The notes below the pieces were generated by a model that saw only the letters and a program-made list of their open reading frames with translations, was not told the DNA's origin and did no database searches. Positions 1-9,320 of a stretch of DNA of 64,000 nt are shown here, piece after piece. Numbering within the stretch: position 1 is the first letter of the stretch; each line of letters opens with the position of its first letter. The translations under genes and the position numbers were made by a program. The stretch covers positions 124,001-188,000 of the forward strand of contig NZ_JBFEFG010000274.1 in the NCBI RefSeq assembly GCF_040718835.1. Reading direction: 5' to 3'. This DNA comes from Bremerella sp. JC817. GTDB lineage: Bacteria; Planctomycetota; Planctomycetia; Pirellulales; Pirellulaceae.

Positions 1-461
1 ACGGCGATGCATCTGCAAGCAGCCATCACCACCCCCTCGCAGGAACTGGTTTTAAGCGAAAATCGGATTGAATCGACCAGATATGGTCGCGTTTTCGCGT
101 AAATGGGACCGCACTGCAGAGCCAACGATGGGCAAATACCCCACAGTTAAGGTAGTTGCATCATCCTGATTTCATCTCAGTTTGACAGGCCGTTCTCAAA
201 TTAAGACAGAGCGTCGGTAAATCAGTGATTTTTCTTGAGCCAAAATAAAGAATTTTCTCTGCCCGTAACCTACTACAAAAGAACAACTTACAAAACCATG
301 CAACTCAACCCAGTCTGCTTTCCCGAGTTCTGGCCCTTGAGTTGCACTAGTCGACTGCAACATCGAGGGACTCAGCACAGTGAGTGTCGAGACCTCATCA
401 AACGGCAAATTACCCGGTCAAGACGATCTAATTTTAAATCCGCCACGGAGGAGTTGAGGTC
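1..461. other. Region upstream of csrA with no supported gene
   Basis: No frame here has coding character. A frame open from the first base to a stop near position 104 could be the last 30 or so codons of a gene outside the window, but nothing in it is recognisable. The rest is moderately AT-rich and probably holds the csrA promoter. A TTGACA-like hexamer lies near 183 without a convincing partner. Confidence 0.5.
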
Positions 462-464
462 ATG
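443..464 (+). promoter_or_regulatory. csrA ribosome-binding site containing an ACGGA motif
   Basis: The bases before the start codon read CACGGAGGAG. ACGGA fits the ANGGA core recognised by CsrA and overlaps the Shine-Dalgarno sequence, the arrangement through which E. coli CsrA represses its own mRNA. Autoregulation is an inference. Confidence 0.45.
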
Positions 465-695
465 TTAGTTCTGAGTCGTAAAGTCGGTGATTCGATCAAG
501 ATTGGCGATAACATCGAAATCGTGATCAATCGTATTTCAGGCAACCGAGTCACCATCGGCGTGGAAGCTCCGAAAGATGTCCGGATTCTTCGCGGTGAAG
601 TCGAAGTCGATCTCGACGACCATAGTGAGGCCGTCCTCGCTTTGAGTGGTCTGCTGGGTGCAGCTCAGATTGACTATAGCCACGCGGCAAGCTAA
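462..695 (+). CDS. csrA: Carbon storage regulator CsrA, 77 aa
   Basis: RNA-binding translational regulator that works as a strand-swapped dimer and binds GGA motifs in mRNA leaders. The first 50 residues are a canonical CsrA core. They begin MLVLSRK, with Leu4 and Arg6 of the first RNA-contact strand, and include the GVEAPKDV segment and Arg44, the second main RNA-contact residue. The tail from about residue 55 is short and not conserved. The ATG start follows GGAGGAG at a good distance. A second, longer CsrA is encoded 3.5 kb away on the other strand. Family assignment is certain; targets are unknown. Confidence 0.97.
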   Translation: MLVLSRKVGDSIKIGDNIEIVINRISGNRVTIGVEAPKDVRILRGEVEVDLDDHSEAVLALSGLLGAAQIDYSHAAS

Positions 696-703
696 TTCAA
701 TTC

Positions 704-740
704 ACCCGACGCCGCGTTTCGTTGGCCGCGGCATCGGGTT
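704..740. terminator. Hairpin after csrA
   Basis: ACCCGACGCCGCG pairs with the downstream CGCGGCATCGGGT (one G-U pair) around a loop of about 10 bases. No T-run follows on the plus strand, so it may be a weak terminator or a transcript-stabilising stem between the convergent csrA and the aminotransferase gene. Confidence 0.5.
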
Positions 741-765
741 GATGTGATGCTAGTACCGTCGCGCT

Positions 766-1956
766 TCACGGTCTGGGAAACTGGCTATCCAGCTTCTCGG
801 AGATCCAACCTGCCAGTCGGTCCACAACGGTTTCGTCCCGTAACAGAACGGGGTGATGTAGGATGACCGTGCGTTCGCTGGCATCCTTCGCATATGTGAG
901 CTGTCCTACCTTCCGAGCTTGGCTCGGTGGGCGTTTAGTGAATCCACGGAATCCCTCTGCCAAGGGAACTCCGTCTCTCTGAGCGTTTGTGAACAGCCAC
1001 CGAGCAGTCTCCGTCGATTCGCATATCCACGCATGTTTATAGAACGCTGGCTCTCCCAACGCGTTCCATGCGACTGGCTCCAATAAGTTATTAAAACGGT
1101 GTAGTGCTGCGCGCAGACGCTCGATATTCGCCAAACGCGTTTGATTCGCTGCGTCGAGAGTCTGCCATTGCGGCAACAGCACTGCTGCTTGCAGTTCGCT
1201 CAGTGGAAATGCGTGATTCCCCCGCTCGCAGAAGACTTTTGCCCGCTGCATTAAATCGGCCCGGTTGGACAAGATTGCGCCGCCACGCCCGGCGGTGATC
1301 AGCTTACTGCCGCCAAAGCTCAAAACGCCTACATCTCCTAGGCTTCCCAGCCGCTTTCCATCCAGTCGTCCGCCTGTCGCCTGGCAGGCATCTTCGACAA
1401 TCGCCAAGCCGTGGCGATCGGCGATTTCGCCAATCTGTTTCATGTCGGCGATCCCACCATGCAGGTGAGAGACGATGATCGCCGAGCTCTTTTCGCTGAT
1501 CGCTTCTTCAATTTGCCCCGGATCAATACACCAAGTCTTCGGATCAATATCCACCAATACCGGGAACAGCCCCACGTCCTGGATCGCTCGGAAGTTGCCC
1601 GGAAAGTCGTACGCGGCGAGCAACACTTCGGAACCTGCCGGCAAATTTAATCCTTGCAACGCAATTTGGACTGCGATCGTGCCTGAAGCACATGTCAACG
1701 CATGATCGACCTGGTGAAAGGTGGCGAGTGTCGCTTCCAGCTTCTCGACGTTGGGGCCGTGATAATGTCCCCAACTGCCGTCTTCATACGCGCTGAGGAT
1801 CGCATCGCGAATGGCTTCGTTGTTGTTGGTTGGCCAAACGTTCCACTCTGGATTCCAGGCCGGTTCCACTTCGTGATCGCTGATAGCTATCTCCTCGCAA
1901 TTTCCGCTCGGCTGGGTGGTTTTTGAGTCGATCTTCCATTGACGAACTTTTCTCAA
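766..1956 (-). CDS. DegT/DnrJ/EryC1/StrS-family PLP aminotransferase
   Basis: Fold-type I PLP enzyme of the sugar aminotransferase family, which usually makes amino-deoxy-sugars for glycans or antibiotics. Visible marks are the GSWGHYHGP entry segment near residue 61, CASGT near 89, the VEDA aspartate (189) that contacts the PLP nitrogen, and the PLP lysine in FGGSKLITAGRGG (Lys218). No sugar-biosynthesis neighbours are present, so the substrate is unknown. The start is uncertain. The frame opens at a TTG (1956), a GTG at 1869 is an alternative that still keeps the whole fold, and the nearest ATG (1939) is in another frame. The N-terminal part overlaps a non-coding stretch before the divergent lipoprotein gene. 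Confidence 0.85.
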   Translation of the reverse strand: MRKVRQWKIDSKTTQPSGNCEEIAISDHEVEPAWNPEWNVWPTNNNEAIRDAILSAYEDGSWGHYHGPNVEKLEATLATFHQVDHALTCASGTIAVQIALQGLNLPAGSEVLLAAYDFPGNFRAIQDVGLFPVLVDIDPKTWCIDPGQIEEAISEKSSAIIVSHLHGGIADMKQIGEIADRHGLAIVEDACQATGGRLDGKRLGSLGDVGVLSFGGSKLITAGRGGAILSNRADLMQRAKVFCERGNHAFPLSELQAAVLLPQWQTLDAANQTRLANIERLRAALHRFNNLLEPVAWNALGEPAFYKHAWICESTETARWLFTNAQRDGVPLAEGFRGFTKRPPSQARKVGQLTYAKDASERTVILHHPVLLRDETVVDRLAGWISEKLDSQFPRP

Positions 1957-2058
1957 TCTTTGTATTGTCTTCCGGCCTATTGCCCTGTCCAGCGTGGATC
2001 AAGGGTTCTTGGCAGCGAGTTTCCGGAGCCAACAACAACCAACGTCGAGATCAGTCGT

Positions 2059-4164
2059 ATGATCCGTTCGATAGATCGCACCATGATTGAACCCGATCAG
2101 GGACGCTTGTTCGTTCGAACTAACGGCTGCCTTTTGCTTCTCTTGCTGATTCTGGTCAGCGGTTGCGGTACCCAGAGATGGGCGAGTGTTCGCAAGACTC
2201 CCAGCAATCCGCTGGCAGGCCCACTGCAGTTGATGTCGAAAGATGGGCCGGCGGTTACCAAGCGCACACTTCAAACCCTTCGCCAATTGAACCTCGATAA
2301 ATATGCCCATGGCAACTACGAAGAAGGATTGACGAAGCTCTCGAAGGTGATCGAGAAAGAGCCTACCGGCGAGAACCTTTACACCTATGCCGAGCTTTCG
2401 TACGTCGCCGGTGCCCGAGCCGATGCCGTTGGCCGCGATGCGACCGCCCTGGAAATGTACGCCGGCAGCGTTTCGCACGCCTATTATTACCTGTTTGAAT
2501 GCCGCGATGGTGTTCGTGCGGATGGCTACGATCCTCGCTTCCGCCAGGCTTGTGACATTTACAACAAATCCCTGGAAGGCTCGCTCCGATTGGTCAAAGC
2601 CCAGGGGCGTTTCCGCCAGGGCGAAACCTACCGCATCCAAACGCCAAACCAAGAGTTCCACGTTTCGCTCGATACCGTGGGCCGCTGGAAAGACACGAAG
2701 TTTCAAGACTTCAAGTTCACTTCCGACTACGAAGTCGAAGGTTTGAAAAACCAACATCGTCAGTATGGCTTGGGTGTTCCGCTGATTGCTGAATGCAAAG
2801 ACCAACCTCCTGAAGCGCCCGGCTCGGATTACTTCCCGCCGAATCTCACGTTCGCGCTAACGGCGTTTCTACAAGTCGAACAAGATCCGACGATTGATCC
2901 GAAAACGAAGAAGAGCATTCACTACTGTAAGATCCTGCTCTACGACCCTCTGGAAGAACCTGAGATCGCAATCAACGGGCAGACGATTCCACTGGAAGCG
3001 GACATCAGTACACCGCTCGCCTATTTGCTCGATCAAGGAAAGGTTTCGCAAACCTACCTGGCGACGCTGGGGATGTTGACGCCAGGCGCTCAACAAGATC
3101 GCCGCGGGGTCTACATGTTGGAACCTTACGATCCCAAAAAGATCCCCGTCGTGATGCTGCATGGCTTATGGTCCAGCCCCATGACCTGGCTCGAAATGTT
3201 CAACGATCTGCGAGCCCAGCCTGAAATCCGCGATAACTACCAGTTCTGGTTCTATATGTATCCGACGGGTCAGCCGTTCTGGATTTCGGCGTCGCAGTTC
3301 CGTTCCGACCTCGATGGATTACGCCAGCAACTCGACCCACATCATACCGCTCTGGCCCTCGATCAGATGGTCTTGGTCGGGCATAGTATGGGGGGACTGG
3401 TCTCGCGCATGCAAACCATCGAAAGTCAAAGCGAGTTCTGGCATCTGGTCAGCGACCGGTCGCCGGGCGAACTACATGGCAGCGAAGAAGACACGCAAGC
3501 ACTCAAGAACGTGCTGTTCTTCCATCCAAGCACATCGGTACGAAGAGTCATCACGATGGGCACGCCGCACCGCGGAAGCGACTTTGCAAACTCGACAACG
3601 CGTTGGTTGGGCAAGAACCTGATTGAACTGCCAACGTTTGTCACTGGTAGCAGCAATCGCCTAGTGGCAGCGAACCCTGGCTTCTTCAAGAACAAAGACT
3701 TGTTGGAGATCAGCACCAGCGTCGATTCTTTGGCACCGGACTCGCCTGTGCTGCCGGCGATCCTCGAAGCCCCCAAAGCACCATGGGTCAAATACCACAC
3801 GGTGATCGGTGTCGTTGATCAAGAGACGTGGCTGGGCTATTTCTCGGGGCGCAGTGATGGCATCGTGAAATACGAGAGCGCCCATTTAGACGAGGCTGTT
3901 TCGGAGAAGATTGTGACCGCGGATCATAACACGGTCCATCGAAACCCAGAGAGCGTGCTCGAGGTTCGACGTATCCTGCGGGAACATATTCAGCAGTTGC
4001 GGCAGGAATACTATAGTTCGCTTCAACAGCCGGCGATCGCTCCGATGCAAACGCCTGAGATCATGCCGGCAAGTCACCTGGCCCCAGTAGAAACGCTGCC
4101 ACCTTCGCAGCCCGTAAATACCTTGAGGCCTAGCATTTATTCGACTCCCCCGTCGCCCAATTAG
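2059..4164 (+). CDS. Alpha/beta-hydrolase lipoprotein, lipase-like
   Basis: Predicted lipid-anchored esterase or lipase of about 701 residues. An N-terminal hydrophobic run ends in the lipobox LVSGC (Cys36). About 300 residues of unassigned helical sequence follow, then an alpha/beta-hydrolase domain. It has an oxyanion-hole HG (368-369), the nucleophile elbow GHSMGG (Ser443), the GTPHRGS motif seen in PGAP1/DUF676-type lipases, and candidate acid and base residues Asp600 (SDG) and His623 (DHN). The C-terminal 50 residues are Pro-rich. The ATG at 2059 keeps an intact signal peptide. The ATG at 2083 is equally possible; an upstream TTG would add a non-signal leader. Substrate is unknown. Confidence 0.85.
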   Translation: MIRSIDRTMIEPDQGRLFVRTNGCLLLLLLILVSGCGTQRWASVRKTPSNPLAGPLQLMSKDGPAVTKRTLQTLRQLNLDKYAHGNYEEGLTKLSKVIEKEPTGENLYTYAELSYVAGARADAVGRDATALEMYAGSVSHAYYYLFECRDGVRADGYDPRFRQACDIYNKSLEGSLRLVKAQGRFRQGETYRIQTPNQEFHVSLDTVGRWKDTKFQDFKFTSDYEVEGLKNQHRQYGLGVPLIAECKDQPPEAPGSDYFPPNLTFALTAFLQVEQDPTIDPKTKKSIHYCKILLYDPLEEPEIAINGQTIPLEADISTPLAYLLDQGKVSQTYLATLGMLTPGAQQDRRGVYMLEPYDPKKIPVVMLHGLWSSPMTWLEMFNDLRAQPEIRDNYQFWFYMYPTGQPFWISASQFRSDLDGLRQQLDPHHTALALDQMVLVGHSMGGLVSRMQTIESQSEFWHLVSDRSPGELHGSEEDTQALKNVLFFHPSTSVRRVITMGTPHRGSDFANSTTRWLGKNLIELPTFVTGSSNRLVAANPGFFKNKDLLEISTSVDSLAPDSPVLPAILEAPKAPWVKYHTVIGVVDQETWLGYFSGRSDGIVKYESAHLDEAVSEKIVTADHNTVHRNPESVLEVRRILREHIQQLRQEYYSSLQQPAIAPMQTPEIMPASHLAPVETLPPSQPVNTLRPSIYSTPPSPN

Positions 4165-4194
4165 AACGAAATCGAGGGAGTCGCTATCCTTCGA

Positions 4195-4569
4195 CTAGCC
4201 AAGGGAATTGGCGGCCCGAGCAGCGATGAACTCTCGCATGCTGGCAGCACGTGGCGAGTTATTCTGATTCTTCGCTTCGGCTTCCGGATTCAAGCGAAAC
4301 GAGATGACGCGGTATTCCTCGTTGCCTTTAGGCTTACCACCCAACGAAACAGATTCCATCTGATCGATCCGTGGTGCAGCGGCTTGAGGCTCGGCCTCTT
4401 TGGCAGGGGCAGATTCTTCTTCAGGTTCCAGTTCACTGCGGACAATCTTGACGTCCGAAGGGGCTTCGATGCCGATGCGAACCGTGTTGCCCTTCACCTT
4501 CAGGATGGTGATGGTGACGCCTTCGCCGATCTGGATCTGCTGCTGCTGCTTACGAGTCAGAACTAACAT
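4195..4569 (-). CDS. csrA: CsrA-family RNA-binding regulator with C-terminal extension, 124 aa
   Basis: Second CsrA of the window. Residues 1-48 are a full CsrA core with Leu4, Arg6 and Arg44 kept (MLVLTRK, GIEAPSDVKIVR). From about residue 49 there is a 75-residue tail: an acidic Glu/Ala/Pro-rich part, then a segment ending in Arg/Ala-rich sequence (ISFRLNPEAEAK, then MREFIAARAANSLG). Ordinary CsrA is 60-80 residues, so the tail is unusual and could hold a partner-binding or regulatory element. It converges on the lipoprotein gene with a 30-bp gap. The TGA/TAG context and ATG start are clear. Function beyond RNA binding is not known. Confidence 0.93.
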   Translation of the reverse strand: MLVLTRKQQQQIQIGEGVTITILKVKGNTVRIGIEAPSDVKIVRSELEPEEESAPAKEAEPQAAAPRIDQMESVSLGGKPKGNEEYRVISFRLNPEAEAKNQNNSPRAASMREFIAARAANSLG

Positions 4570-4590
4570 GGTTTTTTACACTCCGTTGCA
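4567..4590 (-). promoter_or_regulatory. Ribosome-binding site of the long csrA, with ACGGAG
   Basis: On the minus strand the leader reads CAACGGAGTG followed by an A-rich spacer and ATG. ACGGA again overlaps the Shine-Dalgarno sequence, as in the other csrA, so CsrA could repress this gene directly. The motif is visible; the regulation is inferred. Confidence 0.4.
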
Positions 4591-5060
4591 AAAGGGAAAA
4601 TCCTAGGTGGTTGTTTTGGTATCTCAGAGCACTTGCAAAGGGGATGCCAAACCACTTGAAAAAGAGCCCAGATTCCTCCAAATGGTTCATTCAGCGGGAT
4701 TTAGTGCAAATCTGTTCACCACCTGGACTGCCAAGTAGTGTACAAATTTTCAAAATGAAGGCAAGCAACTTTGTCGAAATGACAAAACGGCAGGGAAAAA
4801 TTGGCCAAAGTGGGGCCTGCATCCGAAAGAGGGTCGTTCGCGAGAGATGCGACGAGAATAAAAAAACGCCCAGCCACATGACCAAGGGCAGCATGTCGCC
4901 ATCAAAGCGACTCAGGTCATATGGCCGGGCTGGGGCTTGGAAATGTACGCGTCGGCCAGCAAACATTCGTAATGCGCTGGTCAGCCCCTGAATTGCAAAT
5001 CGAATATAACTTGTGGAAAGCTACGGCATTTACCGTATTTCGCCTCAGACGCAAAAAAAT
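4570..5060. other. Gap between csrA and a membrane-protein gene
   Basis: About 490 bases without a credible gene. It holds the promoter side of the long csrA and, at 4857-4934, a terminator-like inverted repeat belonging to the leftward membrane-protein genes. The open frames here lack ribosome-binding sites and protein-like composition. Confidence 0.5.
4857..4934 (-). terminator. Probable intrinsic terminator of the small membrane-protein operon
   Basis: On the minus strand CCCAGCC...ATATGACC pairs with GGTCATGTGGCTGGG, with a small bulge and a long internal loop, and is followed directly by a run of seven T. It lies about 130 bases after the stop codon at 5061. Confidence 0.65.
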
Positions 5061-5645
5061 TCAAAAACTGGGCACTGCCACCGCTGATATTGGAGGGGTT
5101 ATCTCGCCTGCTTGTTCCCCTCGAGGGTCAAAAAACTGGTAAGAAATCAGCCGCCACTCGCCATCGGGGTCCTTTTGGAAGGTCAGCACCAGGAACGTCG
5201 CAAAATCTCCATCCCAGGCCTCGTTATTCTTTAAATGACCTTCCATCTTCACGTTCAGCTTGGCGACCCCGATGATCGGCGTCGATCCGGTCATGATCGT
5301 CACTTCCAGGTTGCGTTTCAGCTTGATGTGCTCGATCTGCACGTAGGCCATTTGTCGTTCGGCGACCGACTTGATCTGTTCAGCATCATCTGAGATGAAG
5401 CTTTTGACTCGTTCGACGTCGTTCGCTTCCAGGGCAGCGGCAATCTGATAGACCACCCCTTCGATGCGTTCCCTTTCGGTGACTACCACATATTCGAGGG
5501 CGAGGGCGAGCGAGCAGAGTGCGATCCAGCCAATCAGCAGGTAAAGAAATAGCTTCTTGCCGGTCTGCATCATCGTGCCGGCCAGAATCGCCCCGCCGAT
5601 TACGGCGATGATGATGATCGGTAACGACTGTTCAAAGATCCACAT
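5061..5645 (-). CDS. Hypothetical protein with two N-terminal membrane segments
   Basis: 194 residues, not recognised. Two hydrophobic segments at about 5-22 and 30-50 (PIIIIAVIGGAILAG and the LFLYLLIGWIALCSLALAL stretch) are followed by a soluble domain of about 140 residues. That domain has the alternating helix/strand look of a SnoaL/NTF2-like or DUF4440-like fold, with a late W-R-L-I-S strand; this fold guess is weak. The ATG at 5645 leaves a 14-bp gap to the upstream gene; a longer start at 5723 would overlap it by 64 bp. It very probably forms an operon with the 113-residue membrane protein. Confidence 0.7.
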   Translation of the reverse strand: MWIFEQSLPIIIIAVIGGAILAGTMMQTGKKLFLYLLIGWIALCSLALALEYVVVTERERIEGVVYQIAAALEANDVERVKSFISDDAEQIKSVAERQMAYVQIEHIKLKRNLEVTIMTGSTPIIGVAKLNVKMEGHLKNNEAWDGDFATFLVLTFQKDPDGEWRLISYQFFDPRGEQAGEITPPISAVAVPSF

Positions 5646-5659
5646 GCGCGGGTCACCGT

Positions 5660-6001
5660 TTATGTTGATGGCTCTTCCGGTGGGGGTGGTGTGCGAAAGC
5701 GGAGATACCACAGACGCCCCCAACCAATCGAGACCAGGATGCCAAGGATGGCAAACAGGTAGTTCAGGCCGATCAGCGTGTTGCCTGGCGATGAAACCGC
5801 GACGTTTTCTGCGTCGGGGGTGCCAGAGGCCTGATTGGCGATTTGACGAGCCTGGTGCTGCCGCTCGATGTTGGCCTGCCGGATATCAAGCTTGCCACGG
5901 AAGAACACCAGCAAAATGAGCGCGACCGTGGCGAACAGATAGAGCCAAAACCAAGGAGAATCGGTGATCGGCTCGCGCTGCGGCGAAAGGGGCTCGCTCA
6001 T
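5660..6001 (-). CDS. Small two-TM membrane protein
   Basis: 113 residues with membrane segments at about 17-35 (FWLYLFATVALILLVFF) and 75-94 (LIGLNYLFAILGILVSIGW), separated by a polar Gln/Ala-rich loop. It ends in a Pro-rich tail. Not recognised. It is the first gene of a two-gene leftward operon with the 194-residue membrane protein, so the two may act together in the membrane. Confidence 0.7.
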   Translation of the reverse strand: MSEPLSPQREPITDSPWFWLYLFATVALILLVFFRGKLDIRQANIERQHQARQIANQASGTPDAENVAVSSPGNTLIGLNYLFAILGILVSIGWGRLWYLRFRTPPPPEEPST

Positions 6002-6035
6002 GATTGTAGTCTAACTGAACCATTCAGAATGGTCG

Positions 6036-6072
6036 AAAGAAAAAACAAGGGGCCACCAATCGGGGCCCCTTG
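6036..6072 (-). terminator. Intrinsic terminator after eno
   Basis: CAAGGGGCC pairs perfectly with GGCCCCTTG around a 9-base loop. Read on the minus strand the stem is followed by a T-rich run (TTTTTTC). It is the expected terminator for the leftward eno gene, 73 bp after its stop. Confidence 0.85.
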
Positions 6073-6144
6073 CCATGTCTTCTTCAAGATCGAGCCACCT
6101 CACATGGACCAGCCAGAAGAGGGGCTCGTTGCTCGTCAGCAAGC

Positions 6145-7533
<1,389 letters not shown>

Positions 7534-7691
7534 TCAAGCGGTTTTTCAAAAATCGCCGCCATTTTGACCCATATTGGGGCCGCTTGCCAAGGATGGGACG
7601 GGTCGTTGTGGGGAATTTTCCCTACCGTTAAATTCGTGAGTAGCCCAAGCTTCACCTATTCCCGCCCCATCGGGGGAAAACTGAGGAAATC

Positions 7692-8288
7692 ATGTTCACC
7701 GGCTTAGTTGAAACCCAAGGAAGAGTCGTCGCCCTTAAACCCGAGGGACCGGGGGTTCGACTTTCATTAGACAGCCCCCTGATCGCTGGAAGTGCCAGCC
7801 TGGGGGACAGTATCGCCGTGAATGGATGCTGTTTAACCGTGGTCAGCATTGCCGAAAATGTTGTCGACTTTGAAGCTGGGGAAGAAACCTTAAAGCGAAC
7901 CAATCTTGGCCAGCTTGCCACCGAAAGCGTCGTGAACCTCGAAAGATCGCTGCAGTTGGGTGATCGATTGGGGGGGCACCTGGTGACGGGGCACATCGAC
8001 ACGACCGCGCAACTGGTCGAACGAAATGACGATGGCGAGTGGTGCACCATGTGGTTTGAAGTGCCTGCCGAGTATGCTCGTCAGATGGCCAGCAAGGGTA
8101 GCGTCGCGATCGACGGTATCAGTCTGACTTTGGTCGATGTGACCGATACTCGGTTTAGCGTCGCCCTGATTCCGCATACGCTGGATGCTACGACGCTGGG
8201 TCAACGCAAGACCGGCGATACCGTCAACATCGAGACCGATTTGCTGGCCAAGTACGTCCAGCGACAACTGGCAACCCAGCCGAAGTAA
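7692..8288 (+). CDS. ribE: Riboflavin synthase alpha subunit
   Basis: Dismutates two 6,7-dimethyl-8-ribityllumazine molecules to riboflavin. 198 residues built from two lumazine-binding beta-barrel repeats: 1-97 (starting MFTGLVETQG, with AVNGCCLTV) and 98-195 (GGHLVTGHID, then AIDGISLTLVDV). The repeat signature G-x-S-L-T/C-L-T-V is visible in both halves. A GAGGAAAT ribosome-binding site precedes the ATG. rsmA follows after 39 bp on the same strand, so the two are probably cotranscribed. No other riboflavin genes are nearby. Confidence 0.97.
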   Translation: MFTGLVETQGRVVALKPEGPGVRLSLDSPLIAGSASLGDSIAVNGCCLTVVSIAENVVDFEAGEETLKRTNLGQLATESVVNLERSLQLGDRLGGHLVTGHIDTTAQLVERNDDGEWCTMWFEVPAEYARQMASKGSVAIDGISLTLVDVTDTRFSVALIPHTLDATTLGQRKTGDTVNIETDLLAKYVQRQLATQPK

Positions 8289-8327
8289 CCCACCGTACAC
8301 GCTCTTTAGCAGAAACCGATTTCGCGC

Positions 8328-9233
8328 ATGCCTGAAATTCGTAATCAAACGATCTCGTACCTGACGAGCAAATTCCGCGAAATCGGAATCCGCCCTGTCT
8401 CGAAGCACGGGCAAAACTTTCTGATCGATATGAACCTGCTCGACTTGCTGGTTCGGTCCGCCGATCTACAAAAAGATGAAGTCGTGCTGGAAATCGGCAC
8501 CGGAACCGGCACCTTGTCGACGCGTATGGCGAACGAAGCAGGGCACCTGGTGACGGTCGAAATCGATCCGCACATGGCGACGTTCGCTTCGGAAGAACTC
8601 GACGACTTCGAGAACGTCACGCTGCTGAACTTCGACGCGCTGAAGAACAAGAACAACTTCCGCCCGGAAATGATCGAGACGATCCAGGAGAAGATGGCCG
8701 AGCTTGGTACCACCAAGTTCAAGCTGGCGGCCAACCTTCCTTACAACGTCGCCACGCCGATCATCTCCAATCTGCTGCGAACCGAGATCACGCCCAAGAG
8801 CATGACGGTGACGATCCAGAAGGAACTCGCTGAACGAATCGTTGCCGAGCCGAGCACGAAGGATTACAGCGCCCTGTCGGTTTGGATTCAAAGCCAGTGC
8901 AAATGCGAACTGGTTCGCATCCTTCCGCCACGCGTCTTCTGGCCAGCTCCGAAGGTCCACTCGGCGATTCTGCACATCGAGGTCGAACCGGAACGCCGGG
9001 CCCAAATCCCAGACCTCGAGTTCTTCCACGAGTTCAACCGAGCGTTGTTCTTCCATCGCCGCAAGTTTCTGCGGAGCGTCCTGCACAGTGCGTTCAAGGG
9101 CCGGCTCGAGAAGGCCGAGGTCGACGAAGTAATGCAGCAAGGCAATCTCGATCCAACCAGCCGCAGCGAGTGCTTCACGGTCGACGAGATCCTGGCGATG
9201 AGCGAACTGTTCCGCCAGCATTTGGCTCAGTAA
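8328..9233 (+). CDS. rsmA: 16S rRNA (adenine1518/1519-N6)-dimethyltransferase RsmA/KsgA
   Basis: SAM-dependent enzyme that dimethylates two adjacent adenines in the 3' hairpin of 16S rRNA late in 30S assembly. 301 residues. GQNFLID (29-35) is the family N-terminal signature, EIGTGTGTLS (55-64) binds SAM, VEID (77-80) is the motif II acid, and NLPYNVATPI (136-145) is the N6-adenine methylase motif IV. The C-terminal half has the FFHRRKFLR helix typical of KsgA. It follows ribE and ends at a bidirectional terminator. Confidence 0.98.
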   Translation: MPEIRNQTISYLTSKFREIGIRPVSKHGQNFLIDMNLLDLLVRSADLQKDEVVLEIGTGTGTLSTRMANEAGHLVTVEIDPHMATFASEELDDFENVTLLNFDALKNKNNFRPEMIETIQEKMAELGTTKFKLAANLPYNVATPIISNLLRTEITPKSMTVTIQKELAERIVAEPSTKDYSALSVWIQSQCKCELVRILPPRVFWPAPKVHSAILHIEVEPERRAQIPDLEFFHEFNRALFFHRRKFLRSVLHSAFKGRLEKAEVDEVMQQGNLDPTSRSECFTVDEILAMSELFRQHLAQ

Positions 9234-9259
9234 CTTTCCGAGCGAAACGATCCAAACAT

Positions 9260-9293
9260 AAAAAAACGCCGTCAAACTGACGGCGTTTTTTCG
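9260..9293. terminator. Bidirectional terminator
   Basis: ACGCCGTCA and TGACGGCGT form a perfect 9-bp stem around AAC, flanked by a run of A on the left and T on the right. It can stop rsmA rightward and the endonuclease-family gene leftward. Confidence 0.93.
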
Positions 9294-9320
9294 TTTCGAT
9301 TGGTGCTTCAGCCAGGTCGC

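Noticed and set aside
4611..4991. A 126-codon frame upstream of the long csrA
   Set aside because: No ribosome-binding site, no protein-like pattern, and it runs through a terminator-like inverted repeat.
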